From: Psychrobacillus vulpis
GTDB lineage: Bacteria; Bacillota; Bacilli; Bacillales_A; Planococcaceae
Direction: 5' to 3'
DNA length: 64,000 nucleotides
NCBI RefSeq assembly: GCF_006861825.1
Contig: NZ_VDGI01000007.1
Location: forward strand, 97,048-161,047
In this document: piece by piece, positions 26,827 to 37,396 of the stretch
Layout: each line of letters begins with the position of its first letter
Position numbering within the stretch: the first letter of the stretch is position 1
Made by a program: the position numbers and the translations under genes
Notes under the pieces: generated by a model
Seen by the model: only the letters and a program-made list of their open reading frames with translations
The model's database searches: none
Told to the model about the DNA's origin: nothing

Positions 26827-26857
26827 AAACACCATGAACACTGGGTTCATGGTGTTT
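26827..26857 (-). terminator. Terminator of the DUF418 gene
   Basis: A 13-bp stem (26827-26839 with 26845-26857) followed by a U-run on the minus strand, 50 bp after the stop codon. Confidence 0.85.
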
Positions 26858-26906
26858 CTAATTTGTAAAAGCTTATGGCGCTTGTAGGCTAGACCATCAA
26901 AGGAAC

Positions 26907-28079
26907 TTAGATTCTTTTATATGTTGCATACGTAAGTTTTCTCCATAGCATCTCTACTGGACCTTGTTTAAATTTCATAAACCATACCTCTGCAAAAACA
27001 AGTTGCAATACATAAATTCCTACAGCCATCCACGTACCTGTTTGAATATCTACTTTTCCATATAAACCAAATCCATACGAATAGAAAATAGTAGTCGCAA
27101 TAAGAGATTGCATTAAATATATGGTCATTGACATTCGACCAGCTTTAGCAAATGGTGAGAGCAGTTTACTTATAAAGGGTATCGTACAAAGTAACGCAAT
27201 GATTCCAGCATAAGCAATTGCTTGTAACGGTCCCCCAAATGTATCCTGTACAGATACTGTAAACAGATTCGGTTCCGAAACAAATGGAATCCATTTAATT
27301 GCTGTACCGCCTGCTAAAGTAATAATAATTGTTACAATCCAAAACACTTTTAATTCACGAGCACGTTCGATTAATCGAAGTTTAGCAGCGGCTGCTCCGA
27401 CTAATAGAAGCGGCACAATGATAATAAATATTGTGAAAACAATTGCTCCACCTTGCGTCATATATAACCAATCATCTAGACGTTGTAAGAAAATATCAGT
27501 CCAAGAACCTTGTGAATAAGCAACAATCGATGATTCTATATCTTGTATACCTGTATAAATAATGACATCGTTCGGACTAAATTTTGCAAGTAAATACACC
27601 ATTCCATTTAATAACCCATTAGGAAGTAAAAATAATACACCTGCTATCAGAAGTAACCAAATGGGCTTTAAACGCATCATTAATAATAAGACAAAACCGG
27701 CAAGAGCATAAGTAATTAAAATGTCCCCGGACCATATGAGAAATGCATGAATACATCCTATTAGTAGTAATACGGACAGTCTACGAACTGCCAACTTAGC
27801 AAAAGATGTTCCTTTTTCTTGTGTTTTCATGAATTGCATGGCAAGTCCATACCCAAACAGCATTGAAAACAACGGATAAACACTACCTTGAACAAAAATA
27901 TCAATCCATTTAAATGTTTCAAAATCACCTGGAATGTGAAACCATGTATACGGATTAAAATAAATATATGGAGAATGAAAAAACAGCATATTTACGATAA
28001 AAATACCAAGAAGTGCAAAACCTCTCATCACATCAATTGATATTACTCGTTCTTTCACCTCTGTTGGTTGAATCAACAA
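26907..28079 (-). CDS. DUF418 (YeiB-like) integral membrane protein
   Basis: The 390-residue protein has about ten membrane helices. The N-terminal RVISIDVMRGFALLGIFIVN segment and the GYGLAMQF loop are typical of the DUF418/YeiB group, which is related to acyltransferase-like membrane proteins but has no settled function. The start is TTG at 28079 with AGGAGG 7 bases upstream. A terminator follows. It lies just after addA in the same direction, 11 bp away, so it may be cotranscribed with addBA. Confidence 0.85.
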   Translation of the reverse strand: MLIQPTEVKERVISIDVMRGFALLGIFIVNMLFFHSPYIYFNPYTWFHIPGDFETFKWIDIFVQGSVYPLFSMLFGYGLAMQFMKTQEKGTSFAKLAVRRLSVLLLIGCIHAFLIWSGDILITYALAGFVLLLMMRLKPIWLLLIAGVLFLLPNGLLNGMVYLLAKFSPNDVIIYTGIQDIESSIVAYSQGSWTDIFLQRLDDWLYMTQGGAIVFTIFIIIVPLLLVGAAAAKLRLIERARELKVFWIVTIIITLAGGTAIKWIPFVSEPNLFTVSVQDTFGGPLQAIAYAGIIALLCTIPFISKLLSPFAKAGRMSMTIYLMQSLIATTIFYSYGFGLYGKVDIQTGTWMAVGIYVLQLVFAEVWFMKFKQGPVEMLWRKLTYATYKRI

Positions 28080-28090
28080 TTTTTTTCCTC

Positions 28091-31000
28091 CTATAATTGC
28101 ACTTGTTTGTTAATATCAAATAAATAAAGAATCTTTTCTTTTATTTCTACTTTCATAATAGATTCGATAGCTTGAGCATAAAGAGTGAGTTGTAGATTGT
28201 AGCGATTTTCCATCTCATTTCTTAATAATGATTCGTTCGACAAGAAATGTTGCACTCGATCTGTCTTGTAATCGAGTAATACCCAACTTCCATCTTCTTC
28301 TAAAAATAAACAATCGACTACACCTTGAATAATTTGACTATCCCCATCTTTATCTAATAATGAATAAGTGAATGGAAGCTCACGCATAATTTCCTTTGCT
28401 TTTTTTAATCGCTCTGCAATTTCTGAATGAAAGAAAGCTACTATTTTGGTAGAATCGATGGCAGCTTGTTCTGCTTTTGTAATGATTTCTCTTTGTACAA
28501 GAGTTTCAGCGAATTCTTCTACTTGGTCTACCGTTTTTATTTGTGCTAAATCTACATTTTGCATAAATGCGTGAATGGCTGTTCCGACTTCCGCTCCTGT
28601 GAGCTTAGACTCTTGTTGCAGGAAAAAAGGGCGTTTCGCTATTTGGGTTGCACTTCCAGTAGAATTGTTCGTTTGGAAGTAGTCTTGTTCCTCTCTATCT
28701 ATCAACTGTTGTATTTTCTTCATCTCACTAACTGACTGCTTGGACCTTTTATGCGTAGAAGGCTCAAAAGGGTACGTTGCATCAAAACGAGCCTGGATAT
28801 CCGAAAGTAATTCGTTCTTTCCATTCACCATAAGTCGATCAAGGGTAATCTTTTCTTTTTCTTCCACTGGCACACCTAGCTTCAACTCGTCCATACTTTT
28901 CGTAACTAGTTTCCACTTGGATTCACTTTCTACTATGTTCGCTTCAATAACTTCTGCAAGTTGATTATAATCTGCGTGTCTCGCAATAGCAGGACCAATC
29001 CAATCTAAATATCCTTTTGCCTTAGCTCGGATATAGTTTGGTAGCATTTCATTCGGTAGAATGGATTGTGCATCCTCCCATTTTTCAAGGGTCTTCGCTA
29101 AATCTTTTACAGAAGATACAAGGAATAAATGTTCTTTCGCTCGAGTCATTGCAACATATAAAACACGCATTTCTTCCGCTTTTAACTCCATTTGCTTTTT
29201 TTCTTTCATAGATAAAAACGGCAATGAAGTAAAGGAAATTCGTTTATCCGGATCGATTGCTTTTACAGCAAGTCCAAATTCTTGATCAAATAAATAAGGT
29301 TCATTAAAGTCCATTTGGTTAAATGGTCTCCCCATGCCTCCTAAAAATACAACTGGAAACTCCAATCCTTTTGATGAGTGAATTGTCATTAAACGTACGA
29401 CATTTTCTTTTTCACTAATTGCACGTGCAGCTCCTAAATCATCTCCCCGTTTACGCATGCGGTCGATGAAACGTAAAAAACGAAATAACCCTCGAAATGA
29501 AGTTTTTTCAAAATCGATTGCCCGATCATGTAAGACACGTAAATTTGCTTGCCTTTGCTTGCCGTTGGGCATGGACCCTACCATTTCGTAATAATGAGTA
29601 TCTAAATAGATTCGCCAAATTAATTCTGCTAGGGAACCCCTTCTACTTAAATTTCTCCAATCCTCAAAGTGCAATAAAAAACGCTGCAGTTTCTCACCTG
29701 TTTCTGAAGATAAACCCGCACCACCAGTAGATACAAATAATTTTAATGCATCGTAAAAAGGCTCTTTCGGTGCTGATAAACGTATAAGCGCAAGTTCTGA
29801 TTCCGTTAATCCTACAAAAGGAGAACGAAGTACGGATGCAAGTGAAATATCTTGATACGGATTATCAATCGTGCGGAGTGTATGAAGCATAATGAGCACT
29901 TCTATAGCTTCAAAATAACCTTTTGAAAGCTCAGCATATAATGGAATACCCGCCTCTTTAAATTGGTCCGTTACTTCCTGCGACCAAGTCATGGAACGCA
30001 TTAATATGACTATATCGCTATATTGAAGAGGACGTGTTGCTTTCTTCCAAGGGTCGTAAACAGTTGCCCCTGATTCTATCATTTCTTTTATTTTTGAAAT
30101 TATATAACGAGCTTCTGCTTGTGATTTTTTCAACTCTTCTTCCGCATTTACTGCAACTTCCTCTTCATCCTCCGCTTCTACGCTTCCATCCTCTACTTCA
30201 TATAACAGCGCCAATTCAACAGCAGATTCTGCTTCGTCATACGGTGCTTGCGGTTTTAATGAAGCAGCATCATCGTAGTTAATTTCTCCAACCTTTTCAC
30301 CCATAATTTGTTGGAAAATATAATTCGTTGCATGAAGTACTTCTTTTCTACTACGGAAGTTTGCATTTAAATCGATTTTCACACCTGAATCAATCGGCAT
30401 ATGTCCAAAAGTTAAATACTTTCCTAAAAAGAGCATTGGCTCTGCTAAACGAAATCGGTAAATCGATTGTTTCACGTCACCAACCATGAACATATTCCCT
30501 GTTTTTTCATTTCCGCTTTTCACTAATTGTAAAATTGTTTCTTGTAATCTGTTCGTATCTTGGTATTCATCGACTAATACTTCTTTAAAACGTGCTTGAT
30601 ACTCTTTTGCAATTTCTGACGGACATAGTTCCCCATTTTCTTTGCTTTCCGTTAAGATTTCTAGGGCATAATGCTCCAAATCAGAAAAATCGACGAGTCC
30701 TTTATCATTTTTTGCTGCAGTATATCTTTCTCCATACGAAATGGCTAATTCTACTAATGTTTTTAATTGGGGAGCCATTAATCGCATCTCTTCTAATAAT
30801 CGTTCAGGTGTTCTAGTAAAATAATTTTCTTTCACTTCATTGACGATCTTCTTCACTTTATTACGCTTACTCGTCGCCTGTTTTTTAAGTGCTTCGTCAC
30901 AAGAATCTTTTTTGATGGAAGCAGCTTTTCCCCACGATATGGACTGAAAATAACGGAATACATCTTGCCAAGAGCTGATTTTCATTAGCGAAATTGCTTC

Positions 31001-31801
31001 TTGGATCATCGCTTGGTCATTGGAAGCAGTTTCTGCAAGTGGGGCTGGGCCATCCGGTTGTAGCGCTACCCTACGAATTTCTTCTGTTACCGAAATTGCT
31101 TCTTCTAAATGGTGAATAATTGCAAGCTTTAAGGGTTCAATGAAAGGAAGCTCATCGATAGTTAAATCGTCATTCAATGTATATGCTTCCGGTATTGCTA
31201 ATAACCATTTTTTCGGTTCTGGATGCACTCTTGCATACGTATATAATTTATCAATCATCGTCTCTATCGACTGGTCGTCTCGATCAGATGTAAAACTATC
31301 GGAAAGTCTATACATCGGTTCTGGGTTTTCTTCCTGATAGGCTTCTTCCAATACTTCAGCTAATATATCGTCGCGCATTAATGCCGCTTCCGTTTCATTT
31401 GCAATACGAAAGCCTGGGTCAATAGACAACATATATGAGTACTGCCTAACAATATTTAAACAAAAAGAATGAAGCGTGGAAATTTGTGCTTTCCCTAAAA
31501 GACTTAGCTGTTTTCGTAAATGAGTAGATGATGGATCGAGCCCAATTGCTTTTTCCAATGCTTCGCCCATTCGGTGGCGCATTTCCGCAGCAGATGCGTT
31601 AGTAAATGTAACAACAAGTAGTTCGTCGACATTGATTGGATTATCTTTTGCAATTACTTTTTGGATAAGACGATCGATCAATACCGCCGTTTTTCCTGAA
31701 CCAGCAGCTGCAGAAACAAGTACGTCTGAACCTGTTGCCCAAATTGCTTTCCATTGATCGGGGGTCCACGTTAATTGCTCTGGCATATTAGGAATGTTCA
31801 C
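28091..31801 (-). CDS. addA: Helicase-nuclease subunit AddA
   Basis: AddA is the 3-prime to 5-prime UvrD-type helicase and nuclease of the AddAB complex, which resects double-strand breaks at Chi for recombination. The 1236-residue protein has Walker A SAAAGSGKT (residues 30-38), motif II VDEYQDTN near 415, SIYRFRLAEP, the late helicase motif LYVAMTRAKE near residue 900, and a C-terminal RecB-type nuclease with LDYKTD near residue 1197. The GTG start at 31801 lies 14 bp inside addB, with GAGGAG upstream, so translation is coupled. Confidence 0.96.
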   Translation of the reverse strand: MNIPNMPEQLTWTPDQWKAIWATGSDVLVSAAAGSGKTAVLIDRLIQKVIAKDNPINVDELLVVTFTNASAAEMRHRMGEALEKAIGLDPSSTHLRKQLSLLGKAQISTLHSFCLNIVRQYSYMLSIDPGFRIANETEAALMRDDILAEVLEEAYQEENPEPMYRLSDSFTSDRDDQSIETMIDKLYTYARVHPEPKKWLLAIPEAYTLNDDLTIDELPFIEPLKLAIIHHLEEAISVTEEIRRVALQPDGPAPLAETASNDQAMIQEAISLMKISSWQDVFRYFQSISWGKAASIKKDSCDEALKKQATSKRNKVKKIVNEVKENYFTRTPERLLEEMRLMAPQLKTLVELAISYGERYTAAKNDKGLVDFSDLEHYALEILTESKENGELCPSEIAKEYQARFKEVLVDEYQDTNRLQETILQLVKSGNEKTGNMFMVGDVKQSIYRFRLAEPMLFLGKYLTFGHMPIDSGVKIDLNANFRSRKEVLHATNYIFQQIMGEKVGEINYDDAASLKPQAPYDEAESAVELALLYEVEDGSVEAEDEEEVAVNAEEELKKSQAEARYIISKIKEMIESGATVYDPWKKATRPLQYSDIVILMRSMTWSQEVTDQFKEAGIPLYAELSKGYFEAIEVLIMLHTLRTIDNPYQDISLASVLRSPFVGLTESELALIRLSAPKEPFYDALKLFVSTGGAGLSSETGEKLQRFLLHFEDWRNLSRRGSLAELIWRIYLDTHYYEMVGSMPNGKQRQANLRVLHDRAIDFEKTSFRGLFRFLRFIDRMRKRGDDLGAARAISEKENVVRLMTIHSSKGLEFPVVFLGGMGRPFNQMDFNEPYLFDQEFGLAVKAIDPDKRISFTSLPFLSMKEKKQMELKAEEMRVLYVAMTRAKEHLFLVSSVKDLAKTLEKWEDAQSILPNEMLPNYIRAKAKGYLDWIGPAIARHADYNQLAEVIEANIVESESKWKLVTKSMDELKLGVPVEEKEKITLDRLMVNGKNELLSDIQARFDATYPFEPSTHKRSKQSVSEMKKIQQLIDREEQDYFQTNNSTGSATQIAKRPFFLQQESKLTGAEVGTAIHAFMQNVDLAQIKTVDQVEEFAETLVQREIITKAEQAAIDSTKIVAFFHSEIAERLKKAKEIMRELPFTYSLLDKDGDSQIIQGVVDCLFLEEDGSWVLLDYKTDRVQHFLSNESLLRNEMENRYNLQLTLYAQAIESIMKVEIKEKILYLFDINKQVQL

Positions 31802-34800
31802 TAGTATCCATCTCCTCTCTCATTTTTTCTGTGACAACTTCTGGTTGTTCTGCTTTCAACGAACGAACGGATTGTTCTGGGTCTTGCGGATCAAACTGAC
31901 AAACACTACGATAGGAACAATACGTACATGGCATTTTATCTTTCAAACGGTACGGATATACACGTGTATCTCCAGCATTCATCCCATTCCCAGCTTGTTC
32001 ATGTTTCTTCCGAACGAATGATTGGATTAGTCTCATGTCTTCTTGATCTACTACTTTCGAAGAAGATTTTGATAGATTCCCATCTTTATTCATTCTGACC
32101 GGAATTACTTTCGAGAACCCTTCAATATGTTCATCCATCTCCATAATAACTTCAGGCTCATCCAGTAGCAGGCCGTTCATTTTATACGATTTATAAATGG
32201 CATCTGCCAATTCCGCTTCTTCCATTTCTTTTTTGGATTGAATAAATGGATTATGAAGATGAACATATAAAACGCCTGCAGGTTCTGCATCCTCCTGTAA
32301 CCATACTGGTGCATTCTCCATTGCGACATCCAAATACGTCAACATTTGAAGTGATAAACCGTGATATACCTCGTTTAAGTCAATACCTTTTCTGGAAGAT
32401 TTATAATCAACAATTCGCACAAACATATTTCCATTGACATTCGCGGCGTCAACTCGGTCGATTCTTCCTCGTAATTGCATTTTTCTTTCATGCTTTAGAG
32501 GTATTTCTAATGCAGGCAAAGTCTCTCCTGGACCAAATCCAGCTTCTATTGCAATTGGAACAAAACTGGATACTTTAGAATGTTGACTTAACGCGATAAG
32601 TGTAGATGCTACAATTTGTTCTAATTTGCGTTGAATATAACGATATCGATTAGTACTTAATAATAGTTGATGGACAAAAACAGGTACGATGTACTGGACT
32701 GCCTCTTTTGCTAGTTTTATACATTGTGCTTTGGAAAGCTGTGCCCAAGTAAGATTCAACCGATTTGTTTCATCGGAAATCCATTTTAAAGCAGCATGAA
32801 ATAAATCACCCATTGCAGGTGCTTCCAAGCGATATTCTGCACGTTCCTCTAACTTCAATCCATATGATGCAAAGTGAGCAAATGGACAGCTATAATATTT
32901 CTCGACACGAGAAACACTTGAAATTATCGTTTCACCATAAAGTGCCGACGTGATATTCTGAGAAAGTCTTTCCGTTTTATTGCCATGAATAAGAGGTTTA
33001 ACAATTCTTTTTAATAATTTCGACCAATATGGATCATCCATGTAATAGTGATAAACAGATTGCCAAACTTCGGATAGTTCCCCTGTTTCTCGCGCCTCCC
33101 TCAACTGCATGACAAGATAGGGTAAGGTTGTTCTTGGATGACTTATAGTTGTCATCTCAACATTTTCTTCAGCAAGATCGCTTGGATCAATCGCCGCCAA
33201 TTGTATTGGAACATCTTTTACCAATTGATAAAGCTTTTTCATATATGGGGATGGGAGCAACGACTTCCCTTCGCTATCTGCAATCGGATACGAAACAAAT
33301 AAATAATGGGAAGCAGACGTAAACGCTTTGTAAACTAAATAATTTTCATCGAGCAAACGCATTTTCGAAGTCGGAGCGAGCTCAAATCCTATTTGTAGAA
33401 ACCATTCTCTTTCGGTGTCAGAGAGTAATCCTTCATGATCCATTCTTTTTGGATACACCCCATCATTTACACCAACTACAAAAACAGCTTTCATATTCGT
33501 TAGCCTTGCTATGTCTGCGCTTGCAACTATTACTTGGTCCACAGCTGGAGGAATTCTCGAAAAAGCTAATTGATCGTATCCTTCATCAAGGATTCTCGCA
33601 GCATCTTCTACTGACATTTCTTTCTCTCCGAACATTAAAACGAATTGATCTAGTACATTAACCCATTCATTCCAAGCTTGTACATGTTCGGAAGCGTGTA
33701 ATAATTGGCCATTCTCCTCTTCCAATTGCTTTAAGCTTTGTAATTTCTCGTAAACTTGCAGCGACTCCATAAATGTAAACAACGCTGTCGCGATTTCTAA
33801 GCCTGTTTTAGCATTTTCTAAATGGTCAGCTAATGTTTTTAGCGGTTCTATTACAATATCTCTTACTGCATGTAGATCTGCTTGTACACTTATTTCTTCA
33901 TCTGTTTGAACTTTTGAATAAAACTCCAGGCCACGATATTTTTTATAGATCCAACGTTTTTCATCAAACCATCTATCTCCATATATACCAAAAGATAATA
34001 CGAAGTTCTCTAAACGATCTGCTCGTTCTCTCCATTCACGTTTCGAAGCTGTAACTGGAAAAAATAAATCTGTTTTAATCGCTCGGAACATCGGCTCGTA
34101 CTTCCAATCTGTCCGAATAATTTCTAATACAGAACGACTCAGCTCGATTAGCGGATGATGCAGCATCGGTTTTTTTTGACTAATAAAAACAGGGATATCA
34201 TACTGTGGAAATATGGTTTCGATTAATCCTTCATATGTTTCCGCATCTCGATGTAAAATTGCCATTTCTTTATATCTAATCTCTCTTTGTTGCATCAGGT
34301 CTCGAATATGACGAGCAACTGCATGAACTTCCGCACGTCGATTTGCTGCTTCTATTATGGTTAGATTGTCTTCTGATGTAAATTCTTTAGGCGCAAGTTG
34401 CTCGAAATTCGCTTCAATATGAGCAAGCTCTTTTGAAATATAACGTTTTTGTTCTGTTAGATGTATTCTATCTTCGATCTCCACATTTTCACTGTTTGCC
34501 ATATCTAATAATCTATTGCATGTATTAGCAGGTTGATAAAATAATGACTGTTCGTCCAGAGCATCAGAGGTAGATTCCATTGGAAGTGCTATGGTGATGC
34601 GTTTTACTTTTTTCATTAGCTCCAAAATAATTTCTAGCTCTCTAGTAGTAAAAGATGTGAACCCATCAATATATATATCCGTCGTTTCTAGTAACGAAGA
34701 ATCTTTTATTTTTGCAGCAAGTAAAGTTAAATAACCTTCTCCATCAATATAGCTTGTTCCTAATTTTTGCTCCATTAACTCTAACATCATCACTAAATCT

Positions 34801-35282
34801 GATGATTTATCAATTAATGTTTTCGGAGCATTTACATTTTCCAAATCATCTAATACATTCGACATTGCTTCATAATCTAAACAATAACGATTAAATTCCT
34901 TTAAAAGCATTTCCATTTGATCTGTAAATCCACGTTTTGTCGCAGCACGTTTAAATAATTTAAATTGATCTTTATTTTCCTCCAGCAAGCTCCGGATAAG
35001 CATTCGATAACCGAAACCGCTAATTTCTTCTTTCGCAATTCCACCTGTTTCTTGCAATACACGCCAAGCTAATCGCTTAAATGTTGTAACTTGTGCTCGT
35101 AATAAACCTTGAAGTCCGGATTCTGCCGCAAGACTATATTCACTGGAAAAGGACATCTGGTCAGGCACTATATAAAAAAGTGGATGTCCTAAAGGAGCCA
35201 CTTCTAAAGTATCGATTATTTCACGTTGAATAAACAATGTTTTGCCAGCCCCGGATCGCCCACTAATAATTCTTAATGACAT
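31788..35282 (-). CDS. addB: Helicase-nuclease subunit AddB
   Basis: AddB is the Chi-recognising partner of AddA. The 1164-residue protein has an N-terminal Walker A GRSGAGKT (residues 8-15), an inactivated helicase body, and a C-terminal RecB-type nuclease with IVDYKSSRKG. Four cysteines for the Fe-S staple are visible: one in YYSCPFAHF near residue 800 and three in CTYCSYRSVC near residue 1120. The ATG has TAGGTGG about 6 bases upstream. It is followed by addA with overlap. Confidence 0.95.
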   Translation of the reverse strand: MSLRIISGRSGAGKTLFIQREIIDTLEVAPLGHPLFYIVPDQMSFSSEYSLAAESGLQGLLRAQVTTFKRLAWRVLQETGGIAKEEISGFGYRMLIRSLLEENKDQFKLFKRAATKRGFTDQMEMLLKEFNRYCLDYEAMSNVLDDLENVNAPKTLIDKSSDLVMMLELMEQKLGTSYIDGEGYLTLLAAKIKDSSLLETTDIYIDGFTSFTTRELEIILELMKKVKRITIALPMESTSDALDEQSLFYQPANTCNRLLDMANSENVEIEDRIHLTEQKRYISKELAHIEANFEQLAPKEFTSEDNLTIIEAANRRAEVHAVARHIRDLMQQREIRYKEMAILHRDAETYEGLIETIFPQYDIPVFISQKKPMLHHPLIELSRSVLEIIRTDWKYEPMFRAIKTDLFFPVTASKREWRERADRLENFVLSFGIYGDRWFDEKRWIYKKYRGLEFYSKVQTDEEISVQADLHAVRDIVIEPLKTLADHLENAKTGLEIATALFTFMESLQVYEKLQSLKQLEEENGQLLHASEHVQAWNEWVNVLDQFVLMFGEKEMSVEDAARILDEGYDQLAFSRIPPAVDQVIVASADIARLTNMKAVFVVGVNDGVYPKRMDHEGLLSDTEREWFLQIGFELAPTSKMRLLDENYLVYKAFTSASHYLFVSYPIADSEGKSLLPSPYMKKLYQLVKDVPIQLAAIDPSDLAEENVEMTTISHPRTTLPYLVMQLREARETGELSEVWQSVYHYYMDDPYWSKLLKRIVKPLIHGNKTERLSQNITSALYGETIISSVSRVEKYYSCPFAHFASYGLKLEERAEYRLEAPAMGDLFHAALKWISDETNRLNLTWAQLSKAQCIKLAKEAVQYIVPVFVHQLLLSTNRYRYIQRKLEQIVASTLIALSQHSKVSSFVPIAIEAGFGPGETLPALEIPLKHERKMQLRGRIDRVDAANVNGNMFVRIVDYKSSRKGIDLNEVYHGLSLQMLTYLDVAMENAPVWLQEDAEPAGVLYVHLHNPFIQSKKEMEEAELADAIYKSYKMNGLLLDEPEVIMEMDEHIEGFSKVIPVRMNKDGNLSKSSSKVVDQEDMRLIQSFVRKKHEQAGNGMNAGDTRVYPYRLKDKMPCTYCSYRSVCQFDPQDPEQSVRSLKAEQPEVVTEKMREEMDTSEHS

Positions 35283-35303
35283 ATTGCCACCTACTCTCTT
35301 TAA

Positions 35304-35371
35304 TAAAAAAACCGAATAATTCCCTTCCTTCTATTGTACAAAACATACAGTAGAGTGGGAAATTATTCGGT
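35304..35371 (-). terminator. Terminator of lepB
   Basis: A long stem with one bulge (35311-35324 with 35357-35371) has a U-run on the minus strand at 35304-35310. The lepB stop codon is in its upstream arm. Confidence 0.8.
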
Positions 35372-35914
35372 ATCAAAATTTACACTTATACTCGAAATTG
35401 GCCAATACCTCGCCTCGACTTTGCCAATCACATCTTTTTCATCGATAAAATGAAAATAGCGACTGTCTAAACTAGAGATTCGATTATCTCCTAATACAAA
35501 CAACATATTAGGTGGAACTGTTTTGTTTCCTGTTAACTCGAGTAAATTAAAGTCTTCTGTAAAATTTTCTTCTGGATGTACATAGGCAGAATAAGAATTG
35601 AGAAATTTCTCTGGCACTTTTTTATTATTGATGTATAACGTATCATTTTCATACTTAATTGTATCGCCAGGTACTCCAATTACTCGCTTCACATAGTCTT
35701 CGTTTTGGTCGCCATGAAAAATAATAATGTCCATTCTATCTATTTTTGCTAGCTTATTGACGAACACTTTATCTTGATCATGAAGTGTAGGCATCATAGA
35801 TTTACCAACTACTTCATAATTGGTTGCAATAAAAGAACGAATAATTAGTACTATTACAATTCCAACAAGGATTGCTAGTGCCCATTCTATTATTTCTTTT
35901 TTAGCATTATTCAA
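35363..35914 (-). CDS. lepB: Type I signal peptidase (SipV-like)
   Basis: This membrane-anchored protease removes signal peptides from exported proteins. After an N-terminal helix (about residues 12-31) come the catalytic Ser in GKSMMPTL and the catalytic Lys in DYVKRVIGVPGD, followed by the GDNR box LGDNRISSLDSR. I chose TTG 35914: AAAGGAG ends 7 bases upstream and the product is 183 residues, as usual. An ATG 30 bases upstream has no ribosome site. The start overlaps the upstream VTT gene by 8 bases. This pairing matches yhjE-sipV in B. subtilis. Confidence 0.9.
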   Translation of the reverse strand: MNNAKKEIIEWALAILVGIVIVLIIRSFIATNYEVVGKSMMPTLHDQDKVFVNKLAKIDRMDIIIFHGDQNEDYVKRVIGVPGDTIKYENDTLYINNKKVPEKFLNSYSAYVHPEENFTEDFNLLELTGNKTVPPNMLFVLGDNRISSLDSRYFHFIDEKDVIGKVEARYWPISSISVNFDTE

Positions 35915-36548
35915 TTGTATGCTCCTTTTTGCTTCTTCTATCATGTTTTGTTGTTCTTAAATCTTCTTCCACGTTCTTCTCAATTCTTTTTTCAATCCTT
36001 TTTCCGATGAACCAAAGTAATATGATAATCAATAGGACTATAGCTGTTCGAACTGGTTGGGTTACTAATGCTTTAATATCAGCTCCAATGAAGCTTACGA
36101 CTGAAATCATGATTAATTTACCTAAAGTAACTGTCCATAAATACGTCTTTTTTTTCATATTAGACAAACCAGCAACAATATTAACAAGTGCCGAAGGAGT
36201 AAATGGAAAGCATATTAAAAGAAACAGTGGTCCAAATCCATTCCTCTCTACCCATAATATTAATTTTTGAATCTTTTCATGCCTCGTAATAAATCCTAAA
36301 ACTCTTGCTCGTCCGTATTTGCGAATAACTAAAAAAACGGTATACGCACCCGCAACCGATCCTGCCCATGAAAGCAAAAATCCAAATAAGACTCCATATG
36401 CACTTACATTAGCAACGATAAAAACGATTAAAGGTAAGAAAGGTAAAAAAGCTTCTAAAAACGGTAGAAGGATACCAATCAACGGTCCAAGTGCCCGGTA
36501 ATCTTGAGTCAAATTTGTTAAAGTTTCGAATGAAAACCAGCTAGGCAT
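35907..36548 (-). CDS. yhjE: TVP38/TMEM64 (VTT domain) membrane protein, YhjE-like
   Basis: The predicted 213-residue DedA-superfamily protein has an SNARE-associated/VTT core: LLSWAGSVAGAYTVFLVIRKYGR near residues 74-96 and the re-entrant FPFTPSALVNIVAGLSNM segment near 123-140. The charged C-terminus encodes the ribosome site of lepB. I chose ATG 36548 with GGAGGAG upstream; the GTG at 36563 lies before that site. A role in lipid or membrane homeostasis is known for relatives but not shown here. Confidence 0.85.
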   Translation of the reverse strand: MPSWFSFETLTNLTQDYRALGPLIGILLPFLEAFLPFLPLIVFIVANVSAYGVLFGFLLSWAGSVAGAYTVFLVIRKYGRARVLGFITRHEKIQKLILWVERNGFGPLFLLICFPFTPSALVNIVAGLSNMKKKTYLWTVTLGKLIMISVVSFIGADIKALVTQPVRTAIVLLIIILLWFIGKRIEKRIEKNVEEDLRTTKHDRRSKKEHTIE

Positions 36549-36661
36549 GTTGCTCTCCTCCACAATATGTATGTATATACTATTCCCTATAATTGTATAT
36601 ATAAAACTAATTCACTATAGTATAATTTGTTCATTATGATTTTTGGTAGGTGAAACTTATT

Positions 36662-37372
36662 TTGTATAATAATTCATTTATGCAAGGTTTGAAAGCTGGC
36701 ATAAGTATTGCCATCGGTTATTTCCCAGTTGCAATTACATTTGGTTTATTGGCGAAAACAACTAGATTATCTATTTTGGAAGCTACTGCAATGAGTATAT
36801 TTGTCTATGCTGGAGCATCTCAGTATATGTCGTTAACGCTTATTTCAAAAGGTGTTGATCCTATTTTAATTGTTTTAAATACATTTGTCGTCAACATTCG
36901 CCACTTCTTAATGACGGCGGCGCTTAACGAAAAGATGCAAAGTGAAAAAAAATGGGTCAAAGGTATTTATGCATTTGGAATCACGGACGAATCATTTTCT
37001 GTGTTGGCAACCCAAAAAGAAGACAATATTCGTACACCTTTTGCCTTTGGGGTAGCATTAATCGCTTATAGTAGTTGGGTAGTTTTCACAGCAGTTGGCC
37101 ATTTAATCGGAGCCAATCTTCCTGCTTTTTTACAAGCAGCTATGTCTATTGCCCTGTATGCGATGTTCGTAGGTTTACTTGTTCCTTCTATGCGTAATAA
37201 TCGAAAAGTTGTAATGCTTGCCCTTCTAGCTGCCATAATTAATGGATTTTTTTATTGGACAGGATTGTTATCAACTGGCTGGGCAATTTTAGTAGCAACT
37301 TTAGGTTCGTCTATTTTTGTCGAAATGATTTATACAAATAAGAAAGGTCGGACAAAAGACGCCCTGTCCTAA
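36662..37372 (+). CDS. azlC: AzlC family branched-chain amino-acid exporter subunit
   Basis: The integral membrane protein of about 236 residues pairs with AzlD to export branched-chain or related amino acids. GYFPVAITFGLLA near the N-terminus, FVYAGASQY and VVNIRHFLMTAAL are AzlC hallmarks. The start is uncertain: TTG 36662 has TAGGTG about 9 bases upstream, while GTG 36650 has no clear site. The partner azlD normally follows at once, but here lies 845 bp downstream behind repeats. The frame is intact to its natural C-terminus. Confidence 0.88.
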   Translation: MYNNSFMQGLKAGISIAIGYFPVAITFGLLAKTTRLSILEATAMSIFVYAGASQYMSLTLISKGVDPILIVLNTFVVNIRHFLMTAALNEKMQSEKKWVKGIYAFGITDESFSVLATQKEDNIRTPFAFGVALIAYSSWVVFTAVGHLIGANLPAFLQAAMSIALYAMFVGLLVPSMRNNRKVVMLALLAAIINGFFYWTGLLSTGWAILVATLGSSIFVEMIYTNKKGRTKDALS

Positions 37373-37396
37373 TAAGAAGAGTAACCGTAGAAATAC

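Noticed and set aside
32765..35000. Many antisense frames over addA, addB and other genes
   Set aside because: They are shadows of the real genes, without ribosome sites or recognisable protein features.
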